Shown piece by piece: positions 36,181 to 44,880 of a stretch of DNA of 64,000 nucleotides; the stretch's first letter is position 1; every line of letters begins with the position of its first letter. The notes below the pieces were generated by a model. That model made no database searches, was not told where the DNA came from, and saw only the letters and a list, made by a program, of their open reading frames with translations. Source of the stretch: VXPQ01 sp965117025 (lineage in GTDB: Bacteria > Bacteroidota > Rhodothermia > Rhodothermales > VXPQ01). The position numbers and the translations under genes were made by a program. The stretch lies in assembly GCA_965117025.1 (NCBI GenBank), contig OZ220746.1, positions 62,001 through 126,000 on the forward strand, written 5' to 3'.

Positions 36181-38802
36181 TCACTCCTCCACACCCACCT
36201 CCACCTTTTCCTCTTCCTTCTTCTTCGCCGCTGTAGTCTTCTTGCCAGCCGTTGAGGCCTTGGAAGAAGTCTTCTTGGCTGCCGCCGTCGTCTTCTTCGC
36301 AGCCGGAGCCTTTTCAGCCTTGGCCGCTGTCTCCTTCTTCGCGGCTGGGGCTTTGGCCGCAGCCTCCTTCTTCGTAGTGGAAGCCTTCGCTGTCGTAGTC
36401 TTCTTCTCGGCAGGGGCCTTGGCAGCCGTCTCCTTCGTGGCCGAAGCTTTCGTCGTCTTGGTGGTCGTTGCTTTCTTCGCGGTGGTGGACGCCTTGGCCG
36501 TGGTCTCCTTCTTCGCAGTGGAGGCCTTCGCCGTCGTTGCCTTCTTCGCCGGCGCCTTCTTGGGCGCTGCCGCCTCTTCCTTCGGAGCCTCCTGCTCCGC
36601 CTCCTCGATCTGCGCCTTCAGGTCCGCCAGTCCGGAAATATCTCCGAGGGTGGTCCGGCCTGCTGCGCCCGCCGCCTTCTGGTATTTCTTGACTTCCCGC
36701 GATTCCCGCTTCTTGGTCTCCCGGCGCGCACGATCCTCCTGGGTCTTCTCCGAGCGCTCCGCGGCGCGTTCTTTCGCCACTTCGCTAAGCACGATCTCCT
36801 TCTGATTCGGATCGAACTTGATGACCCGAAGCTGCAGTTCCTGCCCTTCCGGATAGAAGTCCTGGAAGTTGTGCGGCCCGTTGCGGAGTTCGCTCGCCGG
36901 CACAAAGGCCTCGACGGCCAGGGGCAGCTCGATCACGAGCCCACCTTCGTTGGCGCGCACCACAGTGGCTTCCGTATCGGTTCCTTCGCCATACGCCTGG
37001 GCGAACTGATTCCACGGGTTCGTTTCCACTTGCTTGTGGCCCAGCGAAATGCGCCGCGAAACCTCGTCGATGTTCAGGATAACGACATCGAGCGCCTGCC
37101 CCTTGCGAACCATTTCGTTCGGGTGGCGCACCTTCTTCGTCCAGGACAGGTCGGAAATATGCACCAGCCCGTCAATACCCGGCTCGATGCCCACGAACAC
37201 CCCGAAATTGGTGATGTTGCGCACCTTGCCCGACATGACCGTGCCTGGAGGATAGCGTTCCGAAATACCATCCCACGGATCCGGATCGAGCTGCTTCATG
37301 CCGAGGGAAATCTTCTTTCCTTGCTTGTCGATCTTGAGAATCCGGACCCGCACCAGTTGGCCCAGCGAGACCACCTGACTCGGGTGGCGGATATGCTCCG
37401 TCCAGCTCATTTCGGAGATATGCACGAGGCCTTCGATGCCTTTCTCCAGTTCCACAAAGGCGCCGTAATCCGTAATGGAAACGACCTTGCCCTCGACGGA
37501 ATTGCTCTCGACGTACTTCTCGTCGATGGTTTCCCACGGATGGGGCTGGAGTTGCTTCAGGCCCAGCGAAATACGCTGGCGGTCCTTGTCGTAGTCCAGC
37601 ACGACCACCGTGAGTTTCTGGTCGAGTTCCACCAGCTCGGAGGGGTGGGAGACACGGCCCCAGGAGAGGTCCGTAATGTGGAGCAGCCCGTCCACGCCCC
37701 CCAGATCGACGAAAATGCCGAAATCGGTAATGTTCTTGGCCGTGCCCTCGAGAATCTGCCCCGGCTCCATCGTCGCAAGAATTTTCTCGCGCTGCGCCCC
37801 GAGTTCCTTTTCTATAAGGGCCTTGTGGGAAATGACGATGTTGTCGTTGGCCGGGTTCAGTTTGACGATCTTGAACTCCATGCGCTTTTCGAGATAGGTA
37901 TCGAAATCGCGCACCGGACGCACATCTATCTGAGAGCCGGGGAGGAAGGCTTCCATGCCGCCGATATCGAGATCGACAATCATGCCGCCCTTGATGCGGC
38001 GCACGATGGTGCCTTCGACGATGGTGCCTTTTTCGTGCGCTTCCTCGATAAGCTGCCAGCGCCGAAGCTGGTCGGCCTTGACCTTGGACAGCACGAGCTG
38101 ACCGTGGTAATCCTCGAGGCGCTCGACCAGCACTTCCACTTCGTCGCCGGATGAAAGCGTGGTGTCGAATTCATTCAGCGATACAATGCCGTCACTCTTG
38201 AAACCTATATCTATGACGACATCCTTTTCCCCGACGCTTACCACCCGTCCATGCACGATTTCCTGCTCATGGACGGTCGTAAACGACACATTGACCATCT
38301 TCTCGAGTTCCTCGTAGGTCTGCGCCGTCTGTTTCTCTTCCTCGTCTCCTTTTTCTATTTCCTCGAGGGATATGACCGGGCCGGTAATCTCCCCGGTATA
38401 GCCGATGATATTCGGGGTGTCGTCGGCTTCCGCCTCTTGCGTTTCGGAAACCGGCGCAGGGGGAATTTCCTCCTCTTTGGGGGCTTCTGCTTGCCCCTCC
38501 AGGGAGGGCGCCGGTATTTCCTTTTTTGCGTTCGCCTGCTCTTCCGCTGCGGCCGCCGGGGCTTCTTCTTCCGCCTTTTCTTCGGCTGCGGCGTCTTCAG
38601 GCTGTGCGTCTTCTTCTTTTGCGGCGACCGCGGCAGTCTCCGGACTGCTCTCGCTGCTTTCGCCCGCCGCATCCACCGTATCTTCCGCCGCTGTCTTTGC
38701 AGCTTCTGCAGAAGCCTCGGCGGTCACGGCGTCATTGCCTGATTCAATATCTTTGCTTTGCGTTGCTTGATCTTGTGAAGTCTCTTGCTGCTTTTCAGCC
38801 AT
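36181..38802 (-). CDS. rpsA: 30S ribosomal protein S1 with N-terminal acidic and C-terminal histone H1-like extensions
   Basis: 873 residues, against about 560-620 in most bacteria. Residues 1-165 are a low-complexity Ala/Glu-rich extension. Six S1 RNA-binding domains follow (about 170-690), with typical blocks such as TDFGIFVDLGGVDGLLHITDLSW, TDYGAFVELEKGIEGLVHISEMSW and TNFGVFVGIEPGIDGLVHISDLSW. The last ~150 residues are Lys/Ala/Thr repeats (KKATTAKAS, AAKAPAAKKETAAKA) like eukaryotic histone H1 tails, ending in an acidic cap. S1 brings mRNA to the ribosome. It is next to cmk, the classical order. The upstream 240 bases should hold its promoter. Confidence 0.95.
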   Translation of the reverse strand: MAEKQQETSQDQATQSKDIESGNDAVTAEASAEAAKTAAEDTVDAAGESSESSPETAAVAAKEEDAQPEDAAAEEKAEEEAPAAAAEEQANAKKEIPAPSLEGQAEAPKEEEIPPAPVSETQEAEADDTPNIIGYTGEITGPVISLEEIEKGDEEEKQTAQTYEELEKMVNVSFTTVHEQEIVHGRVVSVGEKDVVIDIGFKSDGIVSLNEFDTTLSSGDEVEVLVERLEDYHGQLVLSKVKADQLRRWQLIEEAHEKGTIVEGTIVRRIKGGMIVDLDIGGMEAFLPGSQIDVRPVRDFDTYLEKRMEFKIVKLNPANDNIVISHKALIEKELGAQREKILATMEPGQILEGTAKNITDFGIFVDLGGVDGLLHITDLSWGRVSHPSELVELDQKLTVVVLDYDKDRQRISLGLKQLQPHPWETIDEKYVESNSVEGKVVSITDYGAFVELEKGIEGLVHISEMSWTEHIRHPSQVVSLGQLVRVRILKIDKQGKKISLGMKQLDPDPWDGISERYPPGTVMSGKVRNITNFGVFVGIEPGIDGLVHISDLSWTKKVRHPNEMVRKGQALDVVILNIDEVSRRISLGHKQVETNPWNQFAQAYGEGTDTEATVVRANEGGLVIELPLAVEAFVPASELRNGPHNFQDFYPEGQELQLRVIKFDPNQKEIVLSEVAKERAAERSEKTQEDRARRETKKRESREVKKYQKAAGAAGRTTLGDISGLADLKAQIEEAEQEAPKEEAAAPKKAPAKKATTAKASTAKKETTAKASTTAKKATTTKTTKASATKETAAKAPAEKKTTTAKASTTKKEAAAKAPAAKKETAAKAEKAPAAKKTTAAAKKTSSKASTAGKKTTAAKKKEEEKVEVGVEE

Positions 38803-39044
38803 AGGGTTGGTTTATCGGAGAAATCGACGGAACCCCCGGGCGTTTCTTGTTTGGCCTTCCGGGCTCCGGTCCGTACTCCTGTGTTGCAAAGCGCCGCCCG
38901 ACAACCCTTCCTGTGTCGTGTCGATGCTTTATTTTTATTTAAGTTTTTATTGAATAATCGCCATGGAAAGGGTTGTCTGCCAAGCAAATACGCCGCTATA
39001 CGAACGCTGCACTGGCTGCATGACGATTATTTTATGTGGACCGC

Positions 39045-39752
39045 TTATACAGAAGTGCGATTTGCGCGTTCCCGGACCGCTCGAATGACTATAGCCACTT
39101 GCTCCCGGACGTCTATATCCGAGGTGTCTATTTCAATGGTGCCTTCCGCCTTGCGCAGGGGAGACAACCGGCGGGACACATCCCGCTCGTCCCGCGCACG
39201 GATGTCGGACAGCACCTCCTCGAACGATACGGATACATGTACATTGGGGTCTTTTTCCTGCAATTCTTCATACCGGCGCCGTGCGCGCATTTCCTCGCTG
39301 GCATTCATGAACACTTTCACATCGGCACAGGGAAACACGATCGTGCCGATGTCGCGCCCCTCGAAGACCACGCCGCCCCTTTCTTTTTCCTGAATGCGGG
39401 CGAGGCTCCGTTGCTCCTCGACCATGCGCTCGCGAACTTCCGGGATCACAGCCACCCGGCTGGCCACCTCCGTGACCTGGCGGGTGCGGATAGCCCCGGT
39501 CACATCCTGCTCGTCCAGAAATATCCGCATGCCGTCCGGCCCGAACTGCATATCCAGACGGATATTCGCGAGCAATTCGCGGATTTCCCCGGCGGACGGC
39601 GATTCGGCCGATACCCCGTTGCGGATAAAGGCGAGCGCGACCGTACGGTACATGGCCCCGGTGTCCACATATACATAGCCGAGTCGTTCGGCAACAGCGC
39701 GGGCCGTGGTGGATTTTCCCGACCCGGCCGGTCCATCTATGGCAATAATCAC
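39045..39752 (-). CDS. cmk: Cytidylate kinase
   Basis: Phosphorylates CMP and dCMP. 235 residues from a GTG start, with P-loop GPAGSGKST (7-15), DTGAMYRTVAL in the NMP-binding region and DGPDGMRIFLDEQDV-like central sequence. The end reads IEIDTSDIDVREQV, as in the family. It lies upstream of rpsA on the same strand, as in many bacteria, with 242 bases between them, and diverges from the methyltransferase gene 68 bases away. Confidence 0.95.
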   Translation of the reverse strand: MIIAIDGPAGSGKSTTARAVAERLGYVYVDTGAMYRTVALAFIRNGVSAESPSAGEIRELLANIRLDMQFGPDGMRIFLDEQDVTGAIRTRQVTEVASRVAVIPEVRERMVEEQRSLARIQEKERGGVVFEGRDIGTIVFPCADVKVFMNASEEMRARRRYEELQEKDPNVHVSVSFEEVLSDIRARDERDVSRRLSPLRKAEGTIEIDTSDIDVREQVAIVIRAVRERANRTSV

Positions 39753-39820
39753 GTACTTTTCTATGCGTGCAACTCTATCCGTGCTATGTGCGCGTCCGAT
39801 GCGGCGCAGACAGATTATCC

Positions 39821-40411
39821 ATGCGCAAACTCAGACACGAGGAAATACCGCGTCCGGATCCGAAAACGGCGCATTCGCTCTCCGGGCACCCCGTTTCCGT
39901 GCTCCTCGACAATGTACGATCTATCTACAATGTCGGGGCGATGTTCCGTACCTCGGACGCCGCGCTCATCGAAAAGCTGTATTTGACGGGCATTACCGGA
40001 ACCCCCGAAAACCGCGGGCTGCACAAAACGGCTCTCGGGGCCCAGGACACGGTCCGGTGGGAATATCACCGGGATCCCGTTCCCGTGGTGCAGGCGCTCA
40101 AACGCGACGGATATACGATCGGGGTGCTTGAAATAACGGATAGTCCCACGCCCACGACGGATATTGCGGAGTCGTCCTTTCCGCTCTGCCTCATCGTCGG
40201 CAACGAATTGCACGGCGTACGTGAAGAACTTGTCGCCGAAGCGGATGTGGCCTTCGAAATACCGCAATTCGGGGCGAAACAGTCGCTGAACGTGGCCGTA
40301 GCCTACGGTATCGCCATCTTCGATATTGTGCGCGGCTACCGCCGGGTTGCCGGTCTCGGCGGGCATCCGCTGCCCTCCGCAGCAGGCCTTGAGGAAGCGC
40401 GGCATGGATAA
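39821..40411 (+). CDS. TrmH/SpoU-family RNA 2'-O-methyltransferase
   Basis: About 196 residues from the ATG at 39821 (MRKLRHEEI). The SPOUT knot motifs are clear: LLDNVRSIYNVGAMFRTSD (motif 1), LCLIVGNELHGV (motif 2) and IPQFGAKQSLNVAVAYGIAIFD (motif 3). The target is a ribose in tRNA or rRNA and cannot be chosen from sequence. The frame is open to 39767 but the extra residues lack character. Its end overlaps the methylmalonyl-CoA mutase start by eight bases. Confidence 0.92.
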   Translation: MRKLRHEEIPRPDPKTAHSLSGHPVSVLLDNVRSIYNVGAMFRTSDAALIEKLYLTGITGTPENRGLHKTALGAQDTVRWEYHRDPVPVVQALKRDGYTIGVLEITDSPTPTTDIAESSFPLCLIVGNELHGVREELVAEADVAFEIPQFGAKQSLNVAVAYGIAIFDIVRGYRRVAGLGGHPLPSAAGLEEARHG

Positions 40412-43400
40412 GAACGTCCCATCAGCCTCTGGCCCGGATCGGCTTTTCGAGGCCTTTCCTCCCGTTTCGAGCGAAGCCTGGGAAGCCCTTGCCCGGAAAG
40501 CGCTGCACAAAAAGGATTCCGAAGAAATTCCTCTCTGGGAGGTCTGCAAGGGGGTAGCTATTCGGCCCTGGCTCCGCGCGGAGGACCTGATCGGGATTCC
40601 GCATCTTGCTTCCGGGAGCAGCCCGTCCGACCACGAACGAACCGCCGCCATTCCTCCTTCCTGGCAGATAGGCCAGCATATCCCTCTGCGTAATCCGGCC
40701 TCGTGCAAGGTCGCCCGGCGGCGCATGCAGGAGGCTGTCCGCGGCGGCGTGGAACGGCTTGGACTGGAGGCGTCGAGCCCGGAAGGCGTTTCCGTGGCGG
40801 AGCAGGGGGGAGGCGTCGGCGCGCTGATCGACGACATCGATATCGAAGCCACTGCGATGCACATCGAGGCCGGGGCCCGAAGCCTTTCCTTGTTCGCAGA
40901 GCTGCTTGCGCATGCCCGCCGGAAGAATATGGCGCCGGCTTCTGTCTCGGCGGCCTTCGACCCGTTCGGGATCCATGCCCGGACCGGACATTTCCCAAGG
41001 GGATGGCTGGATGACGCCGCCCGCATCATGGACGAACTGGCGAGCGATCCGTCGTCCCGCAACGACCGGGGTGCTGCTTCTCACAGATTCCTGTGCGCGG
41101 GGGCCGGGCAATCCGGCATGGCGCAGGACGCGGGCCTCGTCGAAGAAACCACCCGGCTCCTCTGCACTATCGCCGGGTATCTTGCGCATCTCACCGACCG
41201 GGGATACGCTCCGGCCCGCATACTCGGGCATGTGTATGTCTCGGTTCCGGTCGGTCCGTCTTTTATTCCGGAAATAGCCCGGCTGCGTGCCTTGCGGCTG
41301 CTTGTCCCGCAAGTGGCGCGCGCCTTCGATCCTGCATGGAACGAGGCCGTCGAAATCCATGCCGCCGTAGCCGGTCGCAACCCTTCGACGGACGATCCCC
41401 ACGCCAACCTGCTGCATGCCGCCACGCAGGCGGTCAGCGCGGTGGTGGGGGGCTGCGACGTGCTGACGGTGCACCCCTTCGACGCGGCGGGCGGCGAGCC
41501 GTCGGATGGTGCGCTGCGTCTGGCCCGGAATCTTCAGCACATCCTTCGCCACGAGGCCTGTCTGGACCGGGTCAATGATCCCGCGGCCGGCAGCTACTCC
41601 GTAGAGGTGCTTACGGACCGGATCGCTCGATCGGCATGGGAGGCGTTCCGGCGCACGGCCGATTCGAAAGGCTGGGCGGCGTCGCATCCGGACTTCCTGA
41701 CGGCATACCGTCCTCCGGTGCTCAGACCGGACCGGCGCGGCGGGCCCTGGCGCACGACCGAAGGGATCGAGGAGCATCCGGCGTACGGCCCCGAGGCGCT
41801 GGAGGAGCTTGAACACCTTGCATACGCGGCGGGCGCGCCGCCTTTTCTTCGCGGCCCGTACGCGACGATGTACCTTGTGCGCCCCTGGACCATCCGGCAG
41901 TATGCGGGCTTTTCGACCGCCGGGGAATCGAACGCCTTTTACCGCCGCGCGCTGGCCGCCGGACAAAAAGGCCTCTCCATCGCATTCGATCTGCCCACCC
42001 ACCGGGGGTACGACTCCGATCATGAGCGCGTCGCGGGGGATGTCGGCAAGGCGGGGGTCGCCGTCGATACGGTCGAGGATATGAAACGGCTCTTCGAAGG
42101 GATTCCCCTCGACGAGATATCCGTGTCGATGACCATGAACGGCGCCGTGTTGCCCGTGATGGCCTTTTACATCGTGACCGCGGAGGAGCAGGGCGTGGCC
42201 CCGGAGATGCTTTCCGGCACCATTCAGAACGACATTCTGAAGGAGTTCATGGTGCGCAATACGTACATATATCCCCCCGAGCCGTCCATGCGTATCGTCA
42301 CCGACGTATTCCGGTACGCCGCAGCCCGCATGCCCCGGTTCAATTCCATTTCGGTGAGCGGCTACCATATGCAGGAAGCCGGCGCCACAGCGGACCTCGA
42401 ACTGGCCTATACGCTCGCCGACGGCCTGGAATATCTTCGTACGGGGATCGAAGCCGGACTGCACGTCGATGATTTCGCCCCCCGCATTTCTTTTTTCTGG
42501 GGGATAGGGATGCACCATTTCATGGAAATCGCTAAAATGCGGGCCGGTCGCCTGCTCTGGGCGAAGATCGTCAGGAAGTTTTCCCCCGAAAACCCGAAGT
42601 CCATGGCGCTTCGCACGCATTGCCAGACCTCCGGCTGGAGTCTGACCGAACAGGACCCGTATAACAACGTGGCCCGAACCTGCCTGGAGGCGCTGTCCGC
42701 GGTGCTCGGGCACACGCAGTCGCTGCACACGAATGCCCTCGACGAAGCCATGGCGCTTCCCACCGAGGCGTCCGCCCGCATTGCGCGCAACACGCAGGTT
42801 TATTTGCAGCAGGAAACGGATATTGTAGAGGCCATCGACCCGCTGGGCGGGTCGTATTATCTGGAAACCCTGACCGATCGTCTGGCGCGCCGAGCCTGGA
42901 CGCTGATAGAAGAAATCGAAGAAGCCGGGGGCATGACCCGGGCGATCGAGGCGGGCATTCCCATGGCCCGTATCGAAGAAGCTTCGGCCCGTAAACAGGC
43001 GCGCATCGATGCCGGGGAAGACGTGATCGTCGGCGTCAACCGGTTCGAACTGCCGGAAGAAGAACCGATCGATGTGCTGGAAATAGATCATACCGCCGTT
43101 CGGGAGGCGCAAATAGCGCGGCTGCGCGCCGTGCGGGCGGCTCGCGATGACGAAGCCGTGCGGCAGGCGCTCGATGCGCTGACCGCATGCGCCCGTACCG
43201 GGGAAGGCAACCTGCTGGCATGCGCCGTGGAGGCCGCCCGGCAGCGGGCCACCCTTGGAGAAATATCCGCCGCCATGGAAAAAGAATTCGGAAGACATCT
43301 CGCCAGCCGCAGTATCGCCGGGGGGGCGTATGTCGGCGCCCGCGCATCTGGAGAAAGCCCGGACGAAATCCTCCGGCTGACCGGCCTTTTCGCCGACCTG

Positions 43401-43811
43401 CAGGGGCGGCGGCCGCGTATTCTCGTGGCGAAAATCGGGCAGGACGGGCACGATAGGGGGGCGAAAGTGATCGCGACGGCCTTTGCGGATATGGGGTTCG
43501 ATGTGGATGTCGGGCCGCTATTCCAGACGCCCGGCGAGGTGGCGTTGCAAGCAGTCGAGAATGATGTGCATATCCTGGGCGTTTCCACGCTTGCGGGAGG
43601 GCACAAGGCTTTTCTGCCCGAACTGATCGCTGCGCTGCGCGAGATGGGCCGGGAGGATATTCGCGTGGTGGTCGGAGGGGTGATTCCCCGGAAGGACTAT
43701 GCCTTTCTGTACAAGGCGGGCGTGTCCGGAATTTTCGGTCCCGGCACGCCGGTAACCGACGCGGCGTCCCGGATTCTTCTCGGGATGATCGAGGAGGTCG
43801 ACGCCCCGTGA
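40404..43811 (+). CDS. Methylmalonyl-CoA mutase, small and large subunits fused in one chain
   Basis: Interconverts (R)-methylmalonyl-CoA and succinyl-CoA with adenosylcobalamin. 1135 residues: an N-terminal region (about 1-455) resembling the MutA small-subunit TIM barrel without its B12 domain (LWEVCKGVAIRPWL, AVVGGCDVLTVHPFD, NDPAAGSYSVE). It runs directly into a full MutB large subunit (about 456-990; TIRQYAGFSTAGESNAFYRR, RTHCQTSGWSLTEQDPYNN) and a B12-binding domain with the DxHxxG ligand (GQDGHDRGAK, His1016). MutA and MutB are normally separate genes. The start overlaps the previous gene and the stop overlaps meaB (TGATG), so the three are one operon. Confidence 0.94.
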   Translation: MDKNVPSASGPDRLFEAFPPVSSEAWEALARKALHKKDSEEIPLWEVCKGVAIRPWLRAEDLIGIPHLASGSSPSDHERTAAIPPSWQIGQHIPLRNPASCKVARRRMQEAVRGGVERLGLEASSPEGVSVAEQGGGVGALIDDIDIEATAMHIEAGARSLSLFAELLAHARRKNMAPASVSAAFDPFGIHARTGHFPRGWLDDAARIMDELASDPSSRNDRGAASHRFLCAGAGQSGMAQDAGLVEETTRLLCTIAGYLAHLTDRGYAPARILGHVYVSVPVGPSFIPEIARLRALRLLVPQVARAFDPAWNEAVEIHAAVAGRNPSTDDPHANLLHAATQAVSAVVGGCDVLTVHPFDAAGGEPSDGALRLARNLQHILRHEACLDRVNDPAAGSYSVEVLTDRIARSAWEAFRRTADSKGWAASHPDFLTAYRPPVLRPDRRGGPWRTTEGIEEHPAYGPEALEELEHLAYAAGAPPFLRGPYATMYLVRPWTIRQYAGFSTAGESNAFYRRALAAGQKGLSIAFDLPTHRGYDSDHERVAGDVGKAGVAVDTVEDMKRLFEGIPLDEISVSMTMNGAVLPVMAFYIVTAEEQGVAPEMLSGTIQNDILKEFMVRNTYIYPPEPSMRIVTDVFRYAAARMPRFNSISVSGYHMQEAGATADLELAYTLADGLEYLRTGIEAGLHVDDFAPRISFFWGIGMHHFMEIAKMRAGRLLWAKIVRKFSPENPKSMALRTHCQTSGWSLTEQDPYNNVARTCLEALSAVLGHTQSLHTNALDEAMALPTEASARIARNTQVYLQQETDIVEAIDPLGGSYYLETLTDRLARRAWTLIEEIEEAGGMTRAIEAGIPMARIEEASARKQARIDAGEDVIVGVNRFELPEEEPIDVLEIDHTAVREAQIARLRAVRAARDDEAVRQALDALTACARTGEGNLLACAVEAARQRATLGEISAAMEKEFGRHLASRSIAGGAYVGARASGESPDEILRLTGLFADLQGRRPRILVAKIGQDGHDRGAKVIATAFADMGFDVDVGPLFQTPGEVALQAVENDVHILGVSTLAGGHKAFLPELIAALREMGREDIRVVVGGVIPRKDYAFLYKAGVSGIFGPGTPVTDAASRILLGMIEEVDAP

Positions 43812-44812
43812 TGTTTCCCTCTGTAGAAAAACTGTTCGAAGGCATCCGGGCCGGGGATCGCGTCATGCTGGCGCGGGGCATTACCCTTGTGGAAAGCGCC
43901 CATGCCGATCACCGGGAGCTTGCGAAGGCGCTGCTCGAGGCCTGCCTGCCCATGTCCGGGAAGGCAAGCCGCATCGGAATCACCGGGGCGCCGGGCGTGG
44001 GGAAAAGCACCTTCATCGAAGCGTTCGCAAGCCGGCTGATTTCTTCCGAAAATCGGCGGGTAGCGGTGCTTGCTTACGATCCGGCAAGCGAGCGCACCGG
44101 AGGAAGTATTCTCGGAGACAAGACGCGCATGACGCGCCTCGCCTCGGACCCGAATGCCTTTGTGCGGCCTGCTCCGGGCAAGCGGCAGGCCGGCGGGATC
44201 GGGGGGGGAACGCGCCAGAGCATCATATTGTGCGAGGCGGCCGGGTACGACACGGTTTTCGTGGAGACCGTGGGCTCCGGCCAGGCGGAAACCAGGGTTT
44301 CCGACATGGTGGATTTCCTGATGCTCCTGACGCTCCCGGGGTCGGGGGACGAATTGCAGGGCGTGAAGCGCGGCGTCATGGAGGAGGCGGACATGGTGGT
44401 CCTCGTGAAAGAAGACGCCAATTCCCCGAAGGTCATGCGTCTGGAGGCCCGGCGCATGAAAACGGCCCTCCGTCTCTTTCCACCCAAAGAATCCGACTGG
44501 ACGCCGCCCGTGCATACCTGCTCTGCACAGGAGGAAACCGGGCTGGATATCATCCGAAAGGACCTGGGCGACTACGAACAGCTTGTCAGAACGTCAGGGT
44601 ATCTCGAGAAGCGCCGGCGCAGGCAGATCGGCTCCTGGCTGCGCGAAACGCTCGAAGCGCGTCTGCTGGACGCCGTGCGAGCCGATGAGAGGGTCAACCG
44701 TTTGCTGGAAGAGTACGAGGAACAGGCCGCCCGGCACGAAACAGGCGTTACTGCAGCCGTGGATATTTTGCTGAAGGCGTTTCTGGAAGGGGATGCCGGG
44801 GACGATGGGTGA
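43811..44812 (+). CDS. meaB: Methylmalonyl-CoA mutase-associated GTPase MeaB
   Basis: G3E-family GTPase that loads and protects the cobalamin cofactor of the mutase. About 333 residues with the P-loop GAPGVGKST, AYDPASERTGGSILGDKTRM (switch region), FVETVGSGQAE and LVKEDANS where the base-recognition loop should be. The ATG at 43811 overlaps the mutase stop; a GTG lies just before it at 43808. Adjacency to the mutase fits its known role exactly. Confidence 0.96.
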   Translation: MFPSVEKLFEGIRAGDRVMLARGITLVESAHADHRELAKALLEACLPMSGKASRIGITGAPGVGKSTFIEAFASRLISSENRRVAVLAYDPASERTGGSILGDKTRMTRLASDPNAFVRPAPGKRQAGGIGGGTRQSIILCEAAGYDTVFVETVGSGQAETRVSDMVDFLMLLTLPGSGDELQGVKRGVMEEADMVVLVKEDANSPKVMRLEARRMKTALRLFPPKESDWTPPVHTCSAQEETGLDIIRKDLGDYEQLVRTSGYLEKRRRRQIGSWLRETLEARLLDAVRADERVNRLLEEYEEQAARHETGVTAAVDILLKAFLEGDAGDDG

Positions 44813-44880
44813 ATGTAAGCCTGCACCCTTGCTTTAATGCCGATTTACTGTCCCTTTACAGGAGCGGAGTTTCAGGGTCC

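Noticed and set aside
40422..43451. A 1009-codon minus-strand frame opposite the methylmalonyl-CoA mutase.
   Set aside because: The mutase frame has full-length family motifs; the antisense product has none.
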